Shown here: piece by piece, positions 8,871 to 16,115 of the stretch | How positions within the stretch are numbered: the stretch's first letter is position 1 | How the letters are laid out: each line of letters opens with the position of its first letter | Assembly (NCBI RefSeq): GCF_036607905.1 | Contig: NZ_CP144555.1 | Span: 1,364,001 to 1,428,000, forward strand | DNA from: Streptomyces sp. SCSIO 75703 | Lineage (GTDB): Bacteria > Actinomycetota > Actinomycetes > Streptomycetales > Streptomycetaceae | Direction: 5' to 3' | DNA: 64,000 nt | The notes under the pieces: model-generated | What the model was told of the DNA's origin: nothing | The model's input: the letters and a program-made list of their open reading frames with translations, nothing else | Database searches by the model: none | Translations under genes and position numbers: made by a program

Positions 8871-9472
8871 GAGCGGGTTACCAGCAGGTGAAGGCGGCTC
8901 GAGCCGATCCACCGGGCCACGGGGAGCGAGCCCCGGCTCAGTGCGAGCATCGCCAGGAGTGCGACGAGCCCGCCCGTCACCATCCCGGCCATGACGTCGT
9001 GCGGATAGTGCGCGCCTACCCACACCCGTGAGGCCGCCATCGCCAGTGCGCCGACAGCCGCGGCCGCCCCCAGTCGGCGCGAGACGAAGAACAGGGCCAC
9101 GGCGGCGGCGGTCGCGATCGCCGCGTGGTTGCTGGGGAAGGACCAGTCCCCGGGTGCCGGACACGCCTCCAGGGTCCTGACCTGGAGGCTCTGGCACGGC
9201 CGGTCCTCACGGACCCACAGTTTGAGTGCGGCGTTCACGCAGTACGCGACGACCACGGCCGCCGGCACGGCCAACGCCGTCATCGCGGCGGTCCTGTCGG
9301 ACCGGCGGGCGAGCCACCATCCGGCGCTCGCGAGGACGGCGAACACCGCGAGCCCGTAGGCCGACCAGAGCGACACCGATTCGTTCAGCCAGCCCGGCGC
9401 CTGTCGCGCCGCACGCACCACGTTCACGTAGGCGGAGCCGTCGATCGACGCCCCGTCGAAAGCCATGATCAT
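8867..9472 (-). CDS. PAP2-family membrane phosphatase
   Basis: 201 residues with about five to six membrane helices. The three PAP2 motifs are intact: KLWVREDRP (KxxxxxxRP), PSNH in SFPSNHAA, and SRVWVGAHYPHD (SRxxxxxHxxxD) with the catalytic histidines. The family removes phosphate from lipid phosphates such as undecaprenyl pyrophosphate or phosphatidic acid at the outer membrane face. The start overlaps the stop of the DedA gene (TGATG), so the two are translated together. DedA plus PAP2 fits recycling of undecaprenyl phosphate, an inference supported by the known role of DedA members as UndP flippases. Confidence 0.92.
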   Translation of the reverse strand: MIMAFDGASIDGSAYVNVVRAARQAPGWLNESVSLWSAYGLAVFAVLASAGWWLARRSDRTAAMTALAVPAAVVVAYCVNAALKLWVREDRPCQSLQVRTLEACPAPGDWSFPSNHAAIATAAAVALFFVSRRLGAAAAVGALAMAASRVWVGAHYPHDVMAGMVTGGLVALLAMLALSRGSLPVARWIGSSRLHLLVTRS

Positions 9473-10146
9473 CTATTTCCCTTCTCCGTTTCACCGTCTC
9501 GGCGCGCACGGCGAGCCCGGTACGACTCGACCAGGAGGGGCGTCAGCGAAACCAAGACGATCAACGCCACCAGCGGGAGCAGGTACCGGTCGACGTTCGG
9601 GACGGAAGAGCCCAGCGCGTACCCGGCGAGGGTGAGGCCGATGCTCCACACGAGCCCGCCGGCCACCTGCCACACGGTGAACGTCCGCATCGGCACCCCC
9701 AGCGCGCCCGCCACCGGGTTGAGCACGGTCCGCACCACCGGAACGAAACGGGCCAGCACGATGGCCTTGGCGTACCCGTACCGCTCCAGTAGTCCCTCGG
9801 CGCGTCTCGCACCCTCGTGGAGCCGCTGCGAGCGGCTGCGGGCCAGCAGCGCTCCGCCCGCCTTACGGCCGAGCAGATACCCGCACTGCGCCCCGAGCAG
9901 CGCACCCGCCGCGGCCGCGACCAGCAAGGGCCCCAGCGACAGGCGCACGCTCCCTTCGGACGAGCCCGTGCACAGCAGCCCTGCCGTGAACAGCAGCGAG
10001 TCGCCCGGGAGGAAGAACCCGACCAGCAGGCCCGTCTCCGCGAACAACACCACCCCCACTCCCAGGGCCCCGAAGGCGACCAGCAGGGAATGGGCATCGA
10101 GCACGTTGACAGCGAGCTGCAACGACGGGTCGATGCGTGTCGGCAT
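9469..10146 (-). CDS. DedA-family (VTT domain) membrane protein
   Basis: 225 residues. The N-terminal helix is followed by the re-entrant motif E-TGLLVGFFLPGDSLLF, then the conserved G-x-x-x-G helix and RFVPVVRTVLNPVAG, with the arginine and proline required in DedA proteins. Some members translocate undecaprenyl phosphate or PE; others support envelope homeostasis. It is the first gene of a two-gene unit with the PAP2 phosphatase and faces a lysyl-PG synthase-like gene across a tandem dyad, so membrane-lipid control is the likely theme. The C-terminus is a basic, soluble tail. Confidence 0.92.
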   Translation of the reverse strand: MPTRIDPSLQLAVNVLDAHSLLVAFGALGVGVVLFAETGLLVGFFLPGDSLLFTAGLLCTGSSEGSVRLSLGPLLVAAAAGALLGAQCGYLLGRKAGGALLARSRSQRLHEGARRAEGLLERYGYAKAIVLARFVPVVRTVLNPVAGALGVPMRTFTVWQVAGGLVWSIGLTLAGYALGSSVPNVDRYLLPLVALIVLVSLTPLLVESYRARRARRDGETEKGNR

Positions 10147-10202
10147 CCTCGCGGTCCCTTCGGTCCGGCGGAACGGGCGCGTCGCAGCAGCACCCGACCA
10201 CT

Positions 10203-10239
10203 GACTACGATCCGGTAGACCGTCTACGGAAATGTAGAC
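10203..10239. promoter_or_regulatory. Tandem operator: two dyads with 6-base spacers
   Basis: Four half-sites in a row: GACTAC (10203-10208), GTAGAC (10215-10220), GTCTAC (10222-10227) and GTAGAC (10234-10239). Each pair is an inverted repeat with a 6-base spacer, and the two pairs are one base apart (19-base period). It lies 57 bases upstream of the DedA start and about 365 bases upstream of the lysyl-PG synthase-like start. The regulator is not known; a BlaI/CopY-like or two-component regulator is possible. Confidence 0.55.
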
Positions 10240-10603
10240 GACCGTGGCGTGGGGATCGTTCCACGACCGGCTGTTCGCCCCTCGGCGCCGGGCCGGACCG
10301 CGAGCAGCACGGCCGCTCCGGCACCGGCAGCGCCGGACCGTACCGGCCTCATCCCGGCTTCATCCCGGCTTCGAACAGGGTGCCCTCGGGAAACACCGTT
10401 GCGACAACGGAGTGACCATGGCGGTCGCCATCTCCACCACTCCAGTCACTCACCCTCACCAGGGCGAGGAAACAGAGTCGCACGTTCTTGCGATCCTTTC
10501 CTCTGGGCGGTTTCCGTCAGCCGCTCCCCGATCGTGCAGCAGCAACTCACCGAGGGCTCCGTCGAGCGACCCTACGGCTTTCGAAGCTCCTATTGTCGTT
10601 CTC
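10240..10603. other. Long 5' region of the lysyl-PG synthase-like gene
   Basis: About 365 bases. The frame of the next gene is open through here, but the translation is low-complexity and unlike the family, so I treat it as untranslated leader or promoter. I see no riboswitch-like structure I can name. Confidence 0.4.
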
Positions 10604-12373
10604 ATGGGTCATGGTCGAGGCCGGCAGGCGAGTCGCACCGGGGAACGTCGTTCTTCGCGTTTCTACCTGGCGGCGGTCTGGTATCTGCGGGCCGTGGCAT
10701 TCGTCAACTTCCTCGCCGCGGTATGGGTCGCTTTCGGCAACGACATCCGGCGGCACAACGACGACGAGTTCTTCACGCCCTACTTGCTGACGGCCGGGTT
10801 CTTCTCCGGCTCAGTCTCTCTCTTCCTGGCCATCACCATGCGGCGCCGCAAGCGCGCGGCATGGACCCTCAACCTTGTGCTCGCCGGCCCGGTCCTGATC
10901 CTCAGCGCCCTGGCGATGGGACTGCCGGTCTACCGGCAGCACGCCCAGAACTGGTTCTCGATGGTCATCACCGCCCTCTTCGTCACCGTGCTGCTCGGCG
11001 GGCGGCGCGAATTCCACGCGAAGGGGGACCCGTCCAATGCGAAACTGGCGGCCTCGGTCGCAGTGGGGGGCGGCCTGACATGCTCGCTGCTTGCCGCCGG
11101 ACTGGTCACGGTGACGAACACCGACCCGGACGCCGGGCGCTCCGACTTCCTGGAACGCTGGCACTACGGGGTGCTCCGCATGGTCTCCCTCGCCTATGAC
11201 GACATCTCCTTCGGGGACATCACTACACCCAACTGGACCAATGTTCTGATCAACGTCATGAGCACGATGCTGGTCCTGCTGGTCCTGTACGCGGCGTTCC
11301 GCTCTCGGCAGGCCTTCGGCGCCATGACCGAGGAAGACCTGGGTCGTCTGCGCGCGCTGCTGGAACGGCACGGGGAGCGCGACTCCCTCGGGTACTTCGC
11401 ACTGCGGCGGGACAAGAGCGTCGTGTGGTCTTCGTCGGGCAAGTCCGCGGTCACGTACCGGGTGGTGAGCGGGGTGTCACTGGCGTCCGGGGACCCGATC
11501 GGCGATCCGGAGGCATGGCCGGGAGCGATCGACCGCTGGCTGGCCCAGGCCCGGGAGTACGGCTGGGCTCCGGCCGTGATCGGCGCGAGTGAGGAGGGTG
11601 GCACGGTCTACGCTCGCCACGGCCTGGACGCCCTGGAACTGGGAGACGAGGCGATCGTGGACCTCGGCGAGTTCACCCTCGAAGGCCGCGCCATGCGCGG
11701 CGTACGCCAGGCCTACAACCGCATCGAAAGGGCGGGCTACACCGTCCGGGTCCTGCGGCACAAGGACATCCCGGCGCGGGAGATGGCCGGTCTCGTGCGC
11801 CTCGTGGACGACTGGCGGGATGGTGAGACGGAGCGCGGCTTCTCCATGGCGCTGGGCCGCCTCGGGGACCCGCAGGACGGGCAGTGCCTGATGGTGGTGT
11901 GTCATGACGGAAAGCGTCCATGTGGCCTGCTCAGCTTCGTTCCCTGGGGAGACGACGGCTTGTCTCTGGACCTGATGCGCCGGGATCGCGACTCCGAGAA
12001 CGGCCTCTTCGAGTTCATGGTGCTCAAGCTCATCCAGCAGGCCGGCGAGTTCGGAATCCGGCAGATCTCCCTGAACTTCGCGATGTTCCGTTCCGTCTTC
12101 GAGCGAGGGTCCCGGCTCGGCGCCGGACCTGTGCTGCGGCTGTGGCACTCGTTGCTCAGCTTCTTCTCACGCTGGTGGCAGATCGAGTCGCTGTACCGGG
12201 CCAACGCCAAGTACCGGCCCATCTGGGAACCGCGCTACCTGCTCTTCGAGAAGAGTGCCGACCTCCTGCGCATCGCCGTGGCCAGCGCCCGCGCCGAGGG
12301 ATTCCTCGGATCACCGGAGCTACCGAAGTGGCTGAACCGGCGGCGCCTGGGCGGTACGGATCCCCACTGGTAG
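10604..12373 (+). CDS. Phosphatidylglycerol lysyltransferase-like membrane protein (DUF2156)
   Basis: 589 residues from ATG 10604. About six helices occupy residues 20-240, then a soluble DUF2156/GNAT-duplication domain runs to the end, with the DSLGYFALRRDKS start, the SGDPIGDP loop and GLLSFVPWG. This is the catalytic half of MprF/LysX, which transfers an aminoacyl group (usually lysine) from tRNA to phosphatidylglycerol on the cytoplasmic face, lowering surface charge and raising resistance to cationic peptides. No lysyl-tRNA synthetase domain is fused. It diverges from the DedA-PAP2 pair and is followed by a rhomboid-like gene. The amino acid used cannot be read from the sequence. Confidence 0.85.
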   Translation: MGHGRGRQASRTGERRSSRFYLAAVWYLRAVAFVNFLAAVWVAFGNDIRRHNDDEFFTPYLLTAGFFSGSVSLFLAITMRRRKRAAWTLNLVLAGPVLILSALAMGLPVYRQHAQNWFSMVITALFVTVLLGGRREFHAKGDPSNAKLAASVAVGGGLTCSLLAAGLVTVTNTDPDAGRSDFLERWHYGVLRMVSLAYDDISFGDITTPNWTNVLINVMSTMLVLLVLYAAFRSRQAFGAMTEEDLGRLRALLERHGERDSLGYFALRRDKSVVWSSSGKSAVTYRVVSGVSLASGDPIGDPEAWPGAIDRWLAQAREYGWAPAVIGASEEGGTVYARHGLDALELGDEAIVDLGEFTLEGRAMRGVRQAYNRIERAGYTVRVLRHKDIPAREMAGLVRLVDDWRDGETERGFSMALGRLGDPQDGQCLMVVCHDGKRPCGLLSFVPWGDDGLSLDLMRRDRDSENGLFEFMVLKLIQQAGEFGIRQISLNFAMFRSVFERGSRLGAGPVLRLWHSLLSFFSRWWQIESLYRANAKYRPIWEPRYLLFEKSADLLRIAVASARAEGFLGSPELPKWLNRRRLGGTDPHW

Positions 12374-12507
12374 CTCGTTCCGTGCCCGTGTGGACGGGAG
12401 GGCGTCTCCCTCCTGCACGCGGCAGGAGCAGTCGCGCCCGTCGCGAGGTGTGCGTCCGCCGCCCATGGTCCCGAACCGTCGCAGAGCCGCATACGAGGAG
12501 CCGCCCG

Positions 12508-13164
12508 GTGACGACAGCAGCACGTCTCGCGCGACGGGAGTGGGGCCCCATGTGGGCGGTGGTGCGCCGCGGGCTCGCGGACCGGGGAGTGCGGGCGATT
12601 CCCCTGACGCTCACCGCGCTCTGCCTCATCGCCCTCTTCCAGGTGGCGCAGCACCAGCGGGGCCGGTACTGGGGCTACGGACTTGTCCAGGACGTCGGCT
12701 TCGTACGAGCGGCTGACCCCTGGTGGCTCGCGCTCGCGCGGGCCCCCCTCTCCCTGTTCGTTCCGGCCGCCGACCTACCGGTATGGGGTGCGCTGGCGCA
12801 GGTTCTTGTGATCTTCGGCATCGCCGAGATCGCACTGGGACGACGACAGACCGTGCTCATCGCCTACGTCTGCACGCTGGCCGGCCTCGCATACGCCCGG
12901 ATCGGCGTCGCGATCGGCCCCAGCGGGGTGCTCGGACTCCCCGCAGCCGACGCCCGGACCGTCGACACCGGCCCCTCGGCCGCGGTAGTGGGTCTCGCGG
13001 TCTGCCTCTGTCTCCGCTTCCATGCCTGGTTCACCGGAGCCCTGGTCGGCATGGTCGTGGTCCTCGAGGCGATCGCCAAGCCCAATCTCGCGGGCAGGGA
13101 GCACCTGGTGGCGATCGTGGCGGCTTTGGCGGTGGCCACGTTCTCGGCGCTGCGGCGCGGATAG
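12508..13164 (+). CDS. Rhomboid-like integral membrane protein
   Basis: 218 residues from GTG 12508, with GAGGAG eight bases upstream. About six helices follow. VVWGALAQ and FGIAEIALG precede a helix start TGPSAAVVGLAV, which resembles the rhomboid serine motif GxSx, and REHLVAIVAAL could supply the paired histidine. Both residues are therefore arguably present, but the surrounding consensus (HxxxN in the fourth segment) is weak, so protease activity is uncertain. The gene follows the lysyl-PG synthase-like gene by 134 bases on the same strand, and I recall such pairs in actinobacteria. The role is probably linked to the membrane. Confidence 0.65.
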   Translation: MTTAARLARREWGPMWAVVRRGLADRGVRAIPLTLTALCLIALFQVAQHQRGRYWGYGLVQDVGFVRAADPWWLALARAPLSLFVPAADLPVWGALAQVLVIFGIAEIALGRRQTVLIAYVCTLAGLAYARIGVAIGPSGVLGLPAADARTVDTGPSAAVVGLAVCLCLRFHAWFTGALVGMVVVLEAIAKPNLAGREHLVAIVAALAVATFSALRRG

Positions 13165-13190
13165 AGCCGGCCGTGGGCGGCTGTCCGAGA

Positions 13191-13403
13191 AGTGGATCGT
13201 TTGCCGGGGCCGGGTTCACCGGTTCCCGCTCGCCGGGGCTGGGCGTTCTACGATCCGGTGCGGGTACCCCGGGTCGCTGGAGAGGGTCACCGCGCGGCGG
13301 GCGGAGCTGGGCGCACTCCAAGAACAGCCGGCCAGGCAGCCGGGATCGGTCCGGGCTGAGCCCCTGGCGTACCCCGAAGTCAACCGCTGACAGACGATCC
13401 ACT
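13191..13403. repeat. Pair of near-perfect 13-base inverted repeats flanking about 190 bases of noncoding DNA
   Basis: AGTGGATCGTTTG (13191-13203) and its inverse with one mismatch (13391-13403) bracket an interval without a gene. The arrangement resembles the ends of a small non-autonomous element, but no flanking direct repeat is clear. It could also fold as a long-range stem. Confidence 0.4.
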
Positions 13404-13426
13404 CCGAGGGGATGCCCCCTCGACTT

Positions 13427-13452
13427 GATAGGCAAGCCATCACTTGCCTATC
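13427..13452. promoter_or_regulatory. Perfect 10-bp palindromic operator in front of the ArsR/VOC pair
   Basis: GATAGGCAAG (13427-13436), a 6-base spacer, then CTTGCCTATC (13443-13452), an exact inverted repeat. It ends 2 to 8 bases before the candidate GTG starts (13455, 13458, 13461), so repressor binding would cover the transcription start of a leaderless message. Autoregulation by the adjacent ArsR protein is the natural reading. Confidence 0.75.
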
Positions 13453-13460
13453 CTGTGGTG

Positions 13461-13763
13461 GTGGCCGACGACCTATTCAAAGCCTTGGCCGACCCCACCC
13501 GCCGCACCATCCTCGACGTGCTCACGGAGAAGTCCGGACAGACACTGTTCGAGATCTGCTCGCGCCTGAGCGTGAAGCACCAGCTCGGAATCTCACGTCA
13601 GGCGATCTCCCAGCACCTCGCCGTGCTGGAGACCGCCGGGCTCGTCGAGACCAGGCGGGAGGGCCGCTACAAGTTCCACGACCTGAACACCGCCCCACTG
13701 CGGCAGATCGCCGAGCGGTGGCCGGTGCCCGACACCTCCGGATCAGAAGAGAGCACGCCATGA
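13461..13763 (+). CDS. ArsR-family winged-helix repressor
   Basis: 100 residues from GTG 13461; GTGs at 13455 and 13458 are equally possible and no Shine-Dalgarno is present, in keeping with leaderless translation. The fold is clear: DDLFKALADPTRRTIL, then SRQAISQHLAVLETAGLV as the recognition helix and REGRYKFHDL as the wing. There is no CxC metal site. Proteins of this subtype, paired with small VOC enzymes, act as repressors of the pair. Its stop overlaps the start of the VOC gene as ATGA. A perfect palindrome sits immediately upstream. Confidence 0.87.
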   Translation: MADDLFKALADPTRRTILDVLTEKSGQTLFEICSRLSVKHQLGISRQAISQHLAVLETAGLVETRREGRYKFHDLNTAPLRQIAERWPVPDTSGSEESTP

Positions 13764-14152
13764 AGATCCATCTGACCAGCATCTTCGTCGACGACCAGGC
13801 CAAGGCCCTGGACTTCTACACCGAGACCCTCGGCTTCGTGAAGAAGCACGACGTCCCGCTGGGCGGCGAGGCCCGGTGGCTGACCGTCGTCTCACCCGAC
13901 GCGCCCGGCGGCACCGAACTCCTCCTGGAGCCCGCCGGCCACCCGGCCGTCAAGCCCTACCGCGACGCGCTCGTCAGGGACGGCATCCCGCTCGCCCAGT
14001 TCGCCGTCGACGACGTGCGGGCGGAGTACGAGCGCCTGAGCGGTCTCGGCGTCCGCTTCACCCAGGAACCCCTGGACGCGGGCCCCGTCACCCTCGCCGT
14101 CTTCGACGACACCTGCGGCAACCTGATCCAGATCGCGACCCAGCCCCAGTAG
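13760..14152 (+). CDS. VOC-fold (glyoxalase/bleomycin-resistance-like) protein
   Basis: 130 residues with two beta-alpha-beta-beta-beta units. IFVDDQAKALDFYTETLGF opens the first, and YRDALVRDGIP with FAVDDVRAEYERL opens the second. A C-terminal FDDTCGNLIQI carries the usual metal-facing segment. The family includes glyoxalases, dioxygenases and drug-binding proteins; the acidic/histidine metal residues are not clear enough to name a reaction. Translation is coupled to the ArsR gene by the ATGA overlap, so expression is presumably released when the repressor senses its ligand. Confidence 0.85.
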   Translation: MKIHLTSIFVDDQAKALDFYTETLGFVKKHDVPLGGEARWLTVVSPDAPGGTELLLEPAGHPAVKPYRDALVRDGIPLAQFAVDDVRAEYERLSGLGVRFTQEPLDAGPVTLAVFDDTCGNLIQIATQPQ

Positions 14153-14358
14153 ACGGTCGGCCTCGTGCCGCGTCCGGCCGCCGGCGGCGACCGGCCCCTC
14201 GCCAGGAACCCGCCGCCAGCGTGGCTGCACGACCGCGGACCCGACACCTGACCCACGGCTGCCACCTGCCCCCTTCCTGTCCGTCGCGATCCTGTCCGCG
14301 CGATGCGGGTCCCGAAGGGGCCGGGCGCTCGTCGTCCGGGCCTGGCCGGTGGTGGGGG

Positions 14359-15294
14359 TCAGAGGCGGTGTACGGCCTGGTTCAGGGCCTTGGCGTAGGC
14401 GGTCAGGGTGGCGTGGTGTGCGTCGGCCAGGGGGCGTTCGGCCGTGCGCTGGGCGTCGGCTACCGCGTCCCACAGGCCGCTCTCCCGCTGGCAGCGGGCG
14501 TCGCCGCGGGCCACGGCCAGTTCGTACGCGGCCGCCTCCCGCAGCGCCGTCTGCCCACCGGCGCCGACCGCGGCCCGGTTCTTGGCGGTCTCGGCCCGCT
14601 CCACGACCGGGTCCTGGGCGGAGGAACCGGCGGCGACCGGGTGACCGGCGTCCGCCATGCACGAGGCCCAGCGGCTCCTGGCCCCTTCGACCTCCGGGCT
14701 GCGCTCGACCTCCTCGACCACCTGGTTCGCGAGGAACTGGTACGTGTACATCAGCCGGTCCCAGCCCCGGCCGTACAGTTCCTCGCCGGCCCGGAACTGG
14801 CAGCCGTCGGTGTTGACGGTGAAGGACTCCCCCGTGGGCAGCCGGACCGTCTCCCGGTGCGCGTCCGTGCCGGTCAGCGCCCTGCGGTACGCCTCCTCGT
14901 CGTCGCCCGTGTCCCGCTCGGGTTCCTCCCGGAGCGACGGCTCGCCGCGCAGCACCGGGCCGGTGATGCCGTAGCCCTCCTTGGCGGCGAAGTCCTCGGT
15001 GAGCAGGCCGTACGGATTCCAGGCGGGCGTCTCGTCGCTGACGGCGGACGGTGCCGGAAGGTCCAGCGGCTCGGCCTCGACGCCCCGCTCCGCCACGCAG
15101 GCGTCGGCCAACCGGCGTTCCAGCCCGTCCAGTCGGCGCTGGTGGCCGTCCGTCAGGGCCGGGACGGACCCGCCGAAGGGGACCGGGACCTGCGTCTGCG
15201 GGCGGGACGCGGGTGTTTCGGGCGGGGCGGCGCAGGCGGCGGTCGTGGCGCAGGCCGCGACGAGCAGCGCCGCCGCGCTGATCCGGGTCTTCAA
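14359..15294 (-). CDS. Secreted lipoprotein-like protein of unknown function
   Basis: 311 residues from TTG 15294, which follows GAGGAG by five bases. The N-terminus is a signal sequence with two candidate lipobox cysteines (LVAAC at about residue 14, then TTAAC). The mature part is acidic with evenly spread alanine and glutamate, and three cysteines in the contexts ADACVAE, WASCMAD and DARCQRE, likely disulfide-bonded outside the cell. A YGIxGP-like loop is shared with uncharacterised Streptomyces proteins I recall, but no enzyme motif is visible. It is followed on the minus strand only by a convergent gene. Confidence 0.7.
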   Translation of the reverse strand: MKTRISAAALLVAACATTAACAAPPETPASRPQTQVPVPFGGSVPALTDGHQRRLDGLERRLADACVAERGVEAEPLDLPAPSAVSDETPAWNPYGLLTEDFAAKEGYGITGPVLRGEPSLREEPERDTGDDEEAYRRALTGTDAHRETVRLPTGESFTVNTDGCQFRAGEELYGRGWDRLMYTYQFLANQVVEEVERSPEVEGARSRWASCMADAGHPVAAGSSAQDPVVERAETAKNRAAVGAGGQTALREAAAYELAVARGDARCQRESGLWDAVADAQRTAERPLADAHHATLTAYAKALNQAVHRL

Positions 15295-15395
15295 GCCGTC
15301 TCCTCGGAAGGCGCGGGTGGTGGTGCGGTGGCGCCCGTACGGACCGCCCCGGCCGGCGGCCGGGGCGGGCGCCACCTCTCGGCGGGTGCCGTCCG

Positions 15396-15761
15396 TCAGC
15401 ACCAGCGGTTCGAGCCCGCGCCGTTCTTGAGGACGCTGTTGCCGGTGTCGTGCAGCTGGTAGCCGATCTTGAACACGGTGGAGGAGCCGGTGAAGGAGGT
15501 CCCCGACCAGACGCGCACGCTGCAGCTCGTGCCGTTGTTGTACATGGAGCGGGAGTTGGCGAACTTGGCGTACTGGCGGAGGTTGGAGTTGTCGCCCTGC
15601 ACCTTTCCGGGAGTGCCCGAGAAGTTCGTCGTCGCCCACGAGCACAGGTAGGTCTTGGGGCAGTCCGACTTCGCGGCCTGCGCCGGGCCCGCCGTGACCA
15701 GCAGGCCGCCTCCGGCGAAGGCGACGGCGGAGGCGACGGCGGCGATACGGGTGAAGCGCAT
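15396..15761 (-). CDS. Peptidase inhibitor family I36-like secreted protein
   Basis: 121 residues. A clean signal peptide runs to about AQAAKS (residue 30). The mature domain (about 90 residues) shows the I36/SMI-like pattern: LCSWATTNFSG, the NSRSMYNNGTSC segment, a Ser/Thr-rich YQLHDTGNS and a C-terminal WC. Four cysteines would form two disulfides. I36 proteins inhibit metalloproteases in Streptomyces; many relatives are unassigned, so inhibition is inferred from family only. AAAGGGA precedes ATG 15761 at about six bases. The promoter region holds a GC-rich repeat array. Confidence 0.75.
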   Translation of the reverse strand: MRFTRIAAVASAVAFAGGGLLVTAGPAQAAKSDCPKTYLCSWATTNFSGTPGKVQGDNSNLRQYAKFANSRSMYNNGTSCSVRVWSGTSFTGSSTVFKIGYQLHDTGNSVLKNGAGSNRWC

Positions 15762-15782
15762 GAGAAATCCCTTTCCTGTCTG

Positions 15783-15897
15783 TGGTGGTTCCGGGGTCCC
15801 CGGGTTTCCGGGTTTCCGGAGTGCCCGGGTCCTCGGGTTTCCGGGGTGCCCGGAGTGCCCGAGTCCTCGGGTTTCCGGGGTCCCCGGGTCTCTGGGG
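15783..15897. repeat. Degenerate tandem array of CCGGGGT/CCGGGTTTCC units
   Basis: About 115 bases made of near-identical blocks of CGGGTTTCCGG and GGTGCCCGGAGTGCC type, upstream of the I36-like gene. Unit length alternates between roughly 10 and 40 bases because the blocks are nested. It is noncoding in all frames I read and could form alternative hairpins. Confidence 0.65.
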
Positions 15898-16115
15898 CGA
15901 GTTGCCGTTGGCCGGTCGGCCGGCCGGCGGCACGGCATGAAGTTATGAGGCCCCGGACACGGCGTGGAAGCACCTCAGGGTGTCCCGGGCAGGGACGGGA
16001 CGTCCCGGGACGTGCCGCGCCGATGACCTGGAAACTTATGGAGCCGTTAAGGGAGTTGGGAAAGAATGGGGGTTCCTGTCCCACACCATCTCCGCGCAAG
16101 AGAAGGGCGGATTTG

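Noticed and set aside
8123..8872. 249-residue plus-strand open frame opposite the PIG-L gene
   Set aside because: It is antisense to the clear PIG-L reading frame and has no motif; a shadow of GC bias.
10244..10603. N-terminal extension of the lysyl-PG synthase-like protein
   Set aside because: The translation is unlike the family and the natural start (ATG 10604) lies directly before the first helix; the extension would also run close to the operator.
13427..13452. Palindrome as a terminator
   Set aside because: It sits immediately before the start of arsR with a 6-base spacer and no stable G-C stem; position fits an operator.
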